Below are positions 1 through 5,163 of a stretch of 7,759 nucleotides of DNA, in pieces. Origin of the DNA: Anaerolineales bacterium (lineage in GTDB: Bacteria > Chloroflexota > Anaerolineae > Anaerolineales > Villigracilaceae). A program made the position numbers and the translations under genes. The stretch lies in contig JAICQC010000218.1 in NCBI GenBank assembly GCA_025938055.1, positions 1 to 7,759 on the forward strand. The letters run 5' to 3'. How positions within the stretch are numbered: position 1 is the first letter of the stretch; each line of letters opens with the position of its first letter. Under the pieces are notes generated by a model. It did not search any database, had not been told where the DNA came from, and worked only from the letters and a program-made list of their open reading frames with translations.

Positions 1-1491
1 ACGCCTGCCAAATACCTTCCTCCGGAAGTCTTCCATGGGGAACAGGGGTCCGGGGTCGTAGCGGTTGCGCAGGTTGACATCGTCATGCCCCAGAATCTCC
101 TCGATGCTGGGGTATTTCTCCACCAGGGCTTTGACGACTTTCAGCGCCACTTTGAGCTGGACCTTCGTAAACGTCTGCCAGCCCGGGAACCTGCGCGGAT
201 CGTTGGGGGTGAATTGCTTCCAATGGACAGCCTGCTCGACCTCCTCATCAGGAATGATGATCTTATTTCGCTGCCATTTGTTGTCTTTCCGGATCAATAA
301 CCCTGCATTGTCGAGCTCGATGCCAATACTGCACTTGTTGAGATTACTCTGCTGTTCCCACCAGCTAAAGCCGCTATGGTAGGCGATCCGGTCGAAGGGC
401 AGGAACTGGACGACGCGCCCATCGCGGCCGATCAGCAGGTGGGTGCTGACACCGGATGACGGATCCTTGAAATGGTTGATCGTGCTTTCCATGCGAGTGC
501 CGGTCGTAAAGTGCATGATGATGAACTTCGGTTCCGGGTTTCTCTTGTTGGGTTCGAACCCGTTCTGGTGCGGTGTGATCTCCGGAAAGCGTCTTCCCTC
601 AGAGGTCGTCAAATAATGTTTGGAGTTGACGTCAGCGGTAAAGTTTGTTTTGACCCGGACCGCGCTTTTTTCCACCCAGCCTACCATCCAGGGGTTTCCA
701 TCCACCTCCGCGATAACCGAGACCAGATACCAGCCGAATCTCTCGTTAATAACGGCAACTGGCGTGCCCTTTGGAATGCGGACTTCTGAGAGAACCATGT
801 GCGCTGACCCGGGCTGGCTGAAGAGCAGGACACTGCGTGAGGTTTCCTGTAACAGGCTGGACCGGTCCGTCACGCCCAGGAGTCTCTCCCGAAACTGGAT
901 GATCGGGAAGGCGGGTCCCGGGTGTATGGCGCTCCGAATTTCATCATACGCCACTACATCGACGATCTTTTTCGTTTGTTCATCGTCGTATTTGTCCCTC
1001 AGCGTTTTGGTGATGACAAACAATGTATCGAGTTGAGCTTTCGGATAGAGCGGCCAATAGCCATATCTCGAGTTCCCCAGTCCGCTGGCAAGGATATATT
1101 CATTTTCAGCGAACTTGCTCTTCAACTGAAAAGTATGCCCCTTTTCCACCAGTTCTCCCGGATATTCCAGATCGATGGCAATCGATCGATTGTTGAAGCC
1201 GAAAGCATGGTTCGCGCCAAGCTGAAAGGGAATCATCTGGACGATTTCTCTCCCATCCTTCCCAATCACCAGGTGCGTGGAACGCGGCAAGAAACCACTC
1301 CGCGACGACTTTTGCAGGAGATGGCTTACCGCGCCGCTCACCGAGGCGCTGGTGGGTGCGTGAATCACAAGGGTGCACTGTGGCAATTGCACGTTCGGGT
1401 TGGTATGAGGGCTTGAGTCAAATCGAAAACTAAAGTTATCATTCTCATCCATCTCTTCAAGCACAAGGTGATTCTTTTCATTGACCTTCAT
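1..1491 (-). CDS. Tandem N-acetylmuramoyl-L-alanine amidase (amidase_2/PGRP-like) protein, C-terminus cut by window edge
   Basis: The minus frame is open from an ATG at 1491-1489 to base 1, giving 497 residues with no stop; the C-terminus lies outside. AAAGGATG sits about 10 bases upstream as ribosome-binding site. Two zinc-amidase domains of the AmpD/T7-lysozyme fold are visible. Domain 1 is about residues 39-206 and domain 2 about 321-495. Between them, about 219-283, is an SH3-like stretch with GTPVAVI, GWYLV and GWVE. Domain 2 has STHLLIGRDG, SIGIELDNAG, GHDD and DPGPLFP. This gives the expected ligands H327, H469 and D479 and catalytic-type E392, so it should cleave the lactyl-amide bond between MurNAc and the stem peptide. 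Domain 1 keeps H44, but Y182 replaces the second His, H190 the Asp, and D107 the Glu. No signal peptide is seen: the N-terminus is acidic and polar. A role in wall recycling, lysis or wall binding remains open. The family call is firm; the substrate is inferred. Confidence 0.9.
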   Translation of the reverse strand, partial: MKVNEKNHLVLEEMDENDNFSFRFDSSPHTNPNVQLPQCTLVIHAPTSASVSGAVSHLLQKSSRSGFLPRSTHLVIGKDGREIVQMIPFQLGANHAFGFNNRSIAIDLEYPGELVEKGHTFQLKSKFAENEYILASGLGNSRYGYWPLYPKAQLDTLFVITKTLRDKYDDEQTKKIVDVVAYDEIRSAIHPGPAFPIIQFRERLLGVTDRSSLLQETSRSVLLFSQPGSAHMVLSEVRIPKGTPVAVINERFGWYLVSVIAEVDGNPWMVGWVEKSAVRVKTNFTADVNSKHYLTTSEGRRFPEITPHQNGFEPNKRNPEPKFIIMHFTTGTRMESTINHFKDPSSGVSTHLLIGRDGRVVQFLPFDRIAYHSGFSWWEQQSNLNKCSIGIELDNAGLLIRKDNKWQRNKIIIPDEEVEQAVHWKQFTPNDPRRFPGWQTFTKVQLKVALKVVKALVEKYPSIEEILGHDDVNLRNRYDPGPLFPMEDFRRKVFGRR

Positions 1492-1542
1492 GATTGTTCT
1501 CATCCTTTCCCGCGTACCACTATGCAACCACCAATTGATATC

Positions 1543-1571
1543 AGTATAGCACTTTGAAAATTGATATACAA
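1543..1571 (-). promoter_or_regulatory. Predicted sigma-70-type promoter of the tandem amidase gene
   Basis: Read on the minus strand, TATACT (1548-1543) is a five-of-six match to the -10 hexamer. It lies exactly 17 bases after TTGTAT (1571-1566), which keeps the TTG of the -35 box. Transcription would start near 1536, leaving a leader of about 45 bases before the ATG at 1491. The -35 box overlaps a small inverted motif ATTG-N5-CAAT (1560-1572), and a direct repeat AATTGATAT (1533-1541 and 1559-1567) brackets the -10 box. Either could be a repressor site, but that is only inference. Confidence 0.5.
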
Positions 1572-1761
1572 TTCCCTAGTCGCAGGAAGATTTTCTTTCG
1601 CTTTTTTCCAAGAGAGGGCACTTTGTAACCGCAGCCTGTCTGTGCCGTCATGATTAAGCAAACCTGTCATCATCGGTGTTTGCCCTCAGGCACGACTCGT
1701 TACCTCCAGAACGAAACGACTGGTTTTCATCGCAACACTCTACTACAAAGGATTACAGTTC

Positions 1762-2574
1762 ATGGACACCATTCAGACCGATGTTTCCAACGAGGCGCTC
1801 GTCACTGCCATCCGCGCCAACCTTTATGATTTCTTCCGTCACACCAGCAGAAGCAATCCGGCAGAGAACTTCGAGACGGAAAGGTTTACACGCTGGCACA
1901 TGCCCTTTCCCCATCCCTGGTGCAACGGAGTCCTGTCCTCCGACCTCCCTGCGAACGGCGTCCGTTCGTTTATTGGGGAGTGCATCCGATATTTCCATGA
2001 GAAAGCGGTGGGTACGTTTACCTGGTGGACGGCGCCCCACCTGAGGTCTTCAGACTGGGAATCTGTATTGTCCAAACATAATTTTGGAGTTTCCAGGGAT
2101 ACGTCCGGAATGGCAGTGGATCTGCATGAGATGAACGGTTTCATGCCGCAAGTGGAGGGACTGGAGATCTGCCCCGTGGAGGACGAGCATTCTCTGCGGA
2201 TGTGGGCAAAGGTCTTTACCAGAGGATATGGTCTGCCGCCCGAATGGGAGCTCGTCACCTTCGACCTTTGGAGCAAGCTCGGACTCAATCTCCCTATGCG
2301 CAACTATCTCGGATACTTAAACGGCGAACCTGTTTCTACTTCCAGCCTGTTCACTGGCGGAGGAGTGGCGGGTGTGTATTGCGTGTCCACGCTTCCCGGG
2401 GAACGCGGCAAAGGTCTGGGTACTGCGCTCACCGTGAAACCCTTGCGCGATGCGCGTGAGATGGGCTATCGCGTCGGAGTCCTGCATTCATCCGGGGCGC
2501 GGAACAACATTTACAAGGAGTTTGGCGCCCGGCATCTCTGTCAGATCGAGAATTATTATCTGACGATACAGTAA
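1762..2574 (+). CDS. GNAT family N-acetyltransferase
   Basis: This encodes 270 residues. AAAGGAT lies eight bases before the ATG, so the start is well supported. The C-terminal half (about 134-270) is a GNAT fold. The acetyl-CoA pyrophosphate-binding motif A is R215-G-K-G-L-G220, preceded by the beta strand AGVYCVSTLP and followed by the helix TALTVKPLRDA. The late strand and helix are VGVLHSS...NNIYKEFGA, where Y251 and the FGA turn are typical of the family. The N-terminal part (1-130), with several Trp residues around 46-100, resembles the extra N-terminal lobe of larger GNAT proteins and is not a second clear motif A. It would transfer an acetyl group from acetyl-CoA to an amine; the substrate cannot be read from sequence. 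It is monocistronic, diverges from the amidase gene, and shows no clear promoter of its own. Confidence 0.9.
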   Translation: MDTIQTDVSNEALVTAIRANLYDFFRHTSRSNPAENFETERFTRWHMPFPHPWCNGVLSSDLPANGVRSFIGECIRYFHEKAVGTFTWWTAPHLRSSDWESVLSKHNFGVSRDTSGMAVDLHEMNGFMPQVEGLEICPVEDEHSLRMWAKVFTRGYGLPPEWELVTFDLWSKLGLNLPMRNYLGYLNGEPVSTSSLFTGGGVAGVYCVSTLPGERGKGLGTALTVKPLRDAREMGYRVGVLHSSGARNNIYKEFGARHLCQIENYYLTIQ

Positions 2575-2781
2575 CCAGATGTAGTCGGAGCAAGTGTCGA
2601 CTGGGCGACATCTTCACGCTGTTACCGCCCCTGCCGATTGCGTTCCTGGCGATATTTACATCGTATCAGGCGGTCGTCCACACGGTCCGTGCCCTGTCTG
2701 AAAAACCGACCCATTATCCATTGAGTATCCCGTTCGTCCAATAGACTGATTTTCCCTTCCCCAAACCGGACCAACAGGCAT
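2575..2781. other. Gene-poor stretch with a start-less open frame, possible gene remnant
   Basis: No ORF with a convincing start is present. On the plus strand, the frame ending at TAG 2742-2744 has been open since about 2460 but contains no ATG. Its last part (2601-2741) reads as a hydrophobic stretch (FTLLPPLPIAFLAIFTSY) followed by a polar tail ending SIPFVQ. Third codon positions there are mostly G or C, as in neighbouring genes. It may be the tail of a decayed small membrane-protein gene or chance. The terminator at 2782-2807 follows it closely. Confidence 0.25.
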
Positions 2782-2807
2782 AAACCCCACTGAAAGGTGG
2801 GGTTTTT
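2782..2807 (+). terminator. Rho-independent terminator
   Basis: AAACCCCAC (2782-2790), loop TGAAAG and GTGGGGTTT (2797-2805) form a nine-pair GC-rich stem that runs into TTTTT (2803-2807). It would end transcription from the GNAT gene about 207 bases downstream of its stop and insulate the next gene. The opposite orientation has only a short T run, so it is mainly plus-strand. Confidence 0.85.
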
Positions 2808-2913
2808 CCCGCTATCAGTATCGCGTCAACTTTCTTATCATTGTACAGATTTAAGAATGAGTAGAGCATCGACGCAATGATGGCTGGCTGGTTGGTGCTC
2901 AGGAAGGAGAGTT

Positions 2914-3492
2914 ATGGACACAACAACGATCACCACAATTATTATCGTGGCGGTCCTCTTTCTGATCGTGGGAGCTTTGCTTGGGATGGCGCTGTTCCGC
3001 ATCCAGCGCTCAAAACGTCTCAAAGACCGGTTTGGTCCCGAGTATGAGCACACGGTGCAGAGAGTCGGCGGTAAACGCCAGGCAGAAGATGAACTGGAGG
3101 GACGTCTGGCGCATGTGCAGAACCTGGATATTCGCCCGCTCACCGCTGAAGAAGTGAACCGCTTTGCGCTCGAATGGCAGGCTGTGCAGACCGAGTTTGT
3201 AGATGCGCCACTGGCTTCGGTCCAAAGAGCGAATCGACTGATTCGGGAGGCGATGGGCACAAGAGGCTATCCTGTGGAGGATTTCGAGCAGCGCGTCGCC
3301 GATATCTCGGTGGACTATCCAAAGCTGGTAACCCACTACCGGGAACTGCACGCCCTTGCCCAAAAAGGGGAACAGGAACAGATCAGTACCGAGGAGATGC
3401 GTCAAGCCATGGTCCACGGACGGGACCTGTTCGAACAGCTTGTCCAGCGTGATGAGAGAGTAGAAGACACACGTCAAAAGGAGATCGTATGA
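2914..3492 (+). CDS. Membrane-anchored conserved protein of unknown function
   Basis: This encodes 192 residues, with GGAAGGAG four to five bases before the ATG as a strong ribosome-binding site. A single membrane helix spans about residues 8-29 (IIIVAVLFLIVGALLGMALF). It is followed by a basic stop-transfer stretch (RIQRSKRLKDR), so the rest is probably cytoplasmic. The pattern FGPEYEHTV (40-48), LDIRPLTAEEVNRFALEW (71-88), VQTEFVDAP (91-99), RGYPVEDFEQR (117-127) and ISTEEMRQAMVHGRDLFEQL (157-176) matches a family I recall from Streptomyces and other Actinobacteria and Chloroflexota, annotated only as hypothetical or secreted. The stretches 84-114 and 157-176 recur in the next gene. That gene overlaps this stop (ATGATG), so the two are translationally coupled and probably interact. 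No enzyme motif is visible. Confidence 0.85.
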   Translation: MDTTTITTIIIVAVLFLIVGALLGMALFRIQRSKRLKDRFGPEYEHTVQRVGGKRQAEDELEGRLAHVQNLDIRPLTAEEVNRFALEWQAVQTEFVDAPLASVQRANRLIREAMGTRGYPVEDFEQRVADISVDYPKLVTHYRELHALAQKGEQEQISTEEMRQAMVHGRDLFEQLVQRDERVEDTRQKEIV

Positions 3493-3902
3493 TGAATGAA
3501 AATCGAGACAACCAGACGAACAGGGATGTTGTCGATCCGACCCTCGAGCGGGAGGAAAATGAGCAGAGTGAACACATGGAAGAACAGAAGGCTGAAAGCC
3601 CGTCCGTGACCACCACAGACGATGAACTGGAAGCCTTGTTCGAAGAGGAGGAATCTGACAAATTTCGCACGCAGTGGCTAAACATCCAGAGCAAGTTTGT
3701 GGACAACCCGCGAGAGTCGGTCCGGGAGGCGGATGAGTTGGTGGCAAACATTCTTAAAAGTGTCACCATGGGCTTTCACCATCGGCGGACTTCCTTGGAA
3801 CAACAATGGAATAGCGGAAACGATATTTCCACAGAGGATTTGCGACTGGCACTCAAACGTTATCGTTCCTTCTTCGACCGGCTGCTCACGCTGGAATCCT
3901 GA
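3489..3902 (+). CDS. Soluble conserved partner protein, paralogous to the C-terminal domain of the preceding gene
   Basis: This encodes 137 residues. The ATG overlaps the upstream TGA, with GGAG (3480-3483) five bases ahead; the next in-frame ATG, at 3492, is an equally possible start. The first 57 residues are very acidic, polar and low in complexity, probably disordered. The folded part is about 59-134: FRTQWLNIQSKFVDNPRESV (59-78), ADELVANIL, then ISTEDLRLALKRYRSFFDRL (113-132). These align with FALEWQAVQTEFVDAPLASV and ISTEEMRQAMVHGRDLFEQL of the membrane-anchored neighbour, so the two share a helical domain. There is no membrane segment, cysteine or catalytic motif. The same anchored-plus-soluble pairing occurs in Actinobacteria as far as I recall. 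Function is unknown; forming a complex with the neighbour is inference. Confidence 0.85.
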   Translation: MMNENRDNQTNRDVVDPTLEREENEQSEHMEEQKAESPSVTTTDDELEALFEEEESDKFRTQWLNIQSKFVDNPRESVREADELVANILKSVTMGFHHRRTSLEQQWNSGNDISTEDLRLALKRYRSFFDRLLTLES

Positions 3903-4007
3903 AAGACGCATTTGCAGGCAGAGATTTACAGGAATTGAGAGTCCTTTTATAGACTCTGACAGCCCCATGTACCTATGCTAAAGGCAAATCCTGAAGGAGG
4001 TACTGTG

Positions 4008-4391
4008 ATGAAAACGATTTCGATCTTTCTGGCGTTGGTCAACTCCCTGCTGGCAGGGCTTATCCTCGCGTTCAGCCTCTCGCCCTCGGAGATCAGCCAG
4101 GCTGCGGCGTGGTGGTTCCTTGCCAAAGTTGCCGCAGCAGCCTCTGTGATTCTGGTGGGCATATTGACCTGGCTGGGAGGCGCCCGCACGATCCATACAG
4201 GGCTGATGGCGCTCTGCAGTCTGTTCCTGGTGGCGCTCGGCGCGGCGACCATCGTCTGGACTTTCCATCTGATGCTTGTCACCGGCGATATGGAATTCTA
4301 TATGGTCGCCTATGGCGGCAGTCTGATCGTGCAGGGCATGGCGTCGCTCTTTGGGTTTGCTGGCGACTCAATGAATGTCACAACGATGTAG
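4008..4391 (+). CDS. Small four-helix integral membrane protein, unknown function
   Basis: I start this gene at ATG 4008 rather than 3975, because a near-perfect AAGGAGG (3994-4000) lies seven bases before it and would otherwise sit inside the coding region. That gives 127 residues. Four hydrophobic segments are visible at about 3-24, 35-57, 63-88 and 97-117, joined by short loops, with a polar tail ending NVTTM. There is no signal cleavage site or recognised family motif. It follows the soluble protein by 105 bases with no terminator between (only a six-pair AGAGTC/GACTCT hairpin at 3938-3957 without a T run), so it is probably cotranscribed with the two genes upstream. A promoter lies immediately after its stop, marking the end of this unit. 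Confidence 0.75.
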   Translation: MKTISIFLALVNSLLAGLILAFSLSPSEISQAAAWWFLAKVAAAASVILVGILTWLGGARTIHTGLMALCSLFLVALGAATIVWTFHLMLVTGDMEFYMVAYGGSLIVQGMASLFGFAGDSMNVTTM

Positions 4392-4405
4392 CTCCAGCAT
4401 TTTCC

Positions 4406-4434
4406 TTGACATGGCTTCCCACTATTGGTAAACT
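4406..4434 (+). promoter_or_regulatory. Strong predicted sigma-70-type promoter
   Basis: A perfect TTGACA (4406-4411), a 17-base spacer and TAAACT (4429-4434, four of six matches to TATAAT) form the best promoter in the window. It begins 15 bases after the stop of the four-helix membrane protein. Transcription would start near 4441 and run into a 21-codon ORF and two terminators. Its product could be a small RNA, a short mRNA, or a long regulated leader of rsgA. Confidence 0.7.
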
Positions 4435-4460
4435 ACCGCTTGTAATTCATTCTGAAGAAA

Positions 4461-4528
4461 GGAGACGCGCGTTTTATGTTCAATTCAGCATCGGTCATTG
4501 TTTGCGATACCTCCATGGGCGCGTCTCT
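4461..4528 (+). promoter_or_regulatory. Inverted repeat that can mask a ribosome-binding site
   Basis: GAGACGCGC (4462-4470) pairs perfectly with GCGCGTCTC (4519-4527), and G4461 can add a wobble pair with T4528. The left arm contains GGAG (4461-4464) of the AAAGGAG Shine-Dalgarno sequence of the 21-codon ORF. The right arm is coding sequence near the end of that ORF. The 48-base loop holds the start codon. In RNA this would hide the ribosome-binding site until the stem is opened. A second copy of the right arm, CGCGTCTC at 4620-4627, could compete for the left arm. No known riboswitch class is recognised. Confidence 0.45.
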
Positions 4529-4541
4529 GCACAGCAGTTAA
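4476..4541 (+). CDS. Possible 21-residue leader peptide or small protein
   Basis: ATG at 4476 follows AAAGGAG (4458-4464) with an 11-base gap, downstream of the strong promoter at 4406-4434. The ORF reads MFNSASVIVC then DTSMGASLHSS and ends at TAA 4539-4541. It is followed 29 bases later by a terminator. The promoter, ribosome-binding site, short ORF and terminator make a complete miniature transcription unit, as in attenuation leaders or small-protein genes. It has no run of one amino acid to suggest amino-acid sensing, and I recognise no family. Chance is a real alternative at this length. Confidence 0.35.
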   Translation: MFNSASVIVCDTSMGASLHSS

Positions 4542-4570
4542 GCCAGGTTTCCTGATTCAATTTCACAACT

Positions 4571-4606
4571 GCCACGGACGTTCCCATGTCCGTGGCGTTT
4601 TTATTT
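4571..4606 (+). terminator. Rho-independent terminator 1 of a tandem pair
   Basis: GCCACGGAC (4571-4579) and GTCCGTGGC (4588-4596) form a perfect nine-pair stem with an eight-base loop, followed at once by GTTTTTATTT. It would end transcripts starting near 4441 at about 160 bases. Its 3' arm can also pair with the 5' arm of terminator 2. Confidence 0.85.
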
Positions 4607-4673
4607 AATAAGTAACAGCCGCGTCTCTTCGCTTGCATTGTTGCCGCAAGGACGTCTGTTCGTTCAAGAATTA

Positions 4674-4710
4674 CCAGCCACGGAATATCTCTGTGGCTGG
4701 TTTTGTTTAA
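4674..4710 (+). terminator. Rho-independent terminator 2 of a tandem pair
   Basis: CCAGCCAC (4674-4681) and GTGGCTGG (4693-4700) form an eight-pair stem around an 11-base loop, followed by TTTTGTTTAA. It lies about 70 bases after terminator 1 and shares the GCCACGGA core on its 5' side. It may be a backup for terminator 1 or the end of a second, related short RNA. Confidence 0.75.
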
Positions 4711-4722
4711 TCCACACCTCAG

Positions 4723-4863
4723 TGGTTGAGTAGTTCCGAACGAAGCAAGGAACGTACACCTGCACTGGCACGCAGGTGCAAGTGTCGAAACCACCAGTGA
4801 CAAGTGTATGTTTCAAACTTGTTGGTTTCGATACAAGCAGAAAAACACTGCTCTACTCAACCA
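4723..4863. repeat. Head-to-head pair of REP-like elements forming a long imperfect palindrome
   Basis: Unit A (4723-4793) begins TGGTTGAGTAG and ends GTGTCGAAACCA. Unit B (4823-4863) is inverted, beginning TGGTTTCGATAC and ending CTACTCAACCA. The outer 11 bases are perfect inverted repeats, and the inner ends match with one change. The inner spacer carries ACAAGT (4800-4805) against ACTTGT (4817-4822). Each unit has its own hairpins: GTTCC/GGAAC (4733-4737, 4749-4753) and CACCTGC/GCAGGTG (4757-4763, 4772-4778) in A, and AGCAG/CTGCT (4836-4840, 4848-4852) in B. The termini resemble a dispersed intergenic repeat I recall from Actinobacteria and Chloroflexota. There is no transposase, so it is a non-autonomous or structural repeat. 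Confidence 0.75.
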
Positions 4864-4893
4864 ACAATTACAAATAGGAAAGGAAGAATTTTT

Positions 4894-5163
4894 ATGTTAG
4901 CACAAGCGCAGCAGTCCAGTGGACAAGTCGCACAAGTCCTTCACACAAATGGAAATTTCTCCGCCCGCGCAATGCAAGACGGGCGTTTATTGGAAATTCG
5001 TTTTTACAAAATCCGTGCCATGAGCACGAGTACAGGAAACCCTGACAATGAATATCAACGACGAAAAAGACGTCGGCGTCGTCTTTCGAAAAACCCTGGG
5101 ACATTACACCGTCCACACGCACGGACGGGAGATCGATTGTTCGCTCTCGTCCCTGATCCATAA
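4894..5163 (+). CDS. Possible small ORF overlapping the start of rsgA, unknown function
   Basis: ATG 4894 has GGAAAGGAAG about seven bases ahead, a better ribosome-binding site than rsgA itself has. The frame gives 90 residues and overlaps the first 116 bases of rsgA in another frame. Residues 1-50 (Gln-rich start, then NGNFSARAMQDG and RLLEIRFYKIRA) look protein-like. Codon choice there is more AT-rich (TTA, CAA, AAT, CGT) than in rsgA. After residue 53 the frame crosses rsgA and becomes an arginine-rich tail (RRKRRRRR), which may be a by-product of rsgA codons. It could be a small upstream protein coupled to rsgA, a leader peptide, or a gene remnant. No family is recognised. Confidence 0.4.
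   Translation: MLAQAQQSSGQVAQVLHTNGNFSARAMQDGRLLEIRFYKIRAMSTSTGNPDNEYQRRKRRRRRLSKNPGTLHRPHARTGDRLFALVPDP

Noticed and set aside
65..1416. Several plus-strand ORFs of 71-164 codons
   Set aside because: They lie opposite one continuous minus-strand frame with clear amidase domains, and their translations show no motif or coherent composition.
1839..2303. Minus-strand ORF of 154 codons opposite the GNAT gene
   Set aside because: It is antisense to a gene with a good ribosome-binding site and acetyl-CoA motif, and its product is low in recognisable features.
3010..3747. Minus-strand ORF of 245 codons spanning two plus-strand genes
   Set aside because: It crosses the coupled pair whose two products share a conserved domain. 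The antisense translation is Cys/Pro/Leu-rich without motifs and has no ribosome-binding site.
3938..3957. Hairpin AGAGTC/GACTCT between the soluble protein and the four-helix protein
   Set aside because: It has only six pairs with no T run after it, so it is not supported as a terminator.
3975..4007. Upstream ATG at 3975 as start of the four-helix membrane protein
   Set aside because: It would place AAGGAGG inside the coding region and add 11 polar residues before the first helix. ATG 4008 has ideal spacing.
4495..4803. Minus-strand ORF of 102 codons across the tandem terminators
   Set aside because: It runs through both terminator stems and part of the REP-like repeat, and its Cys/Trp-rich translation looks non-coding.
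4723..4863. CRISPR array or insertion sequence
   Set aside because: There are only two inverted units of unequal length, no regularly spaced direct repeats and no transposase frame. A REP-like palindrome fits better.
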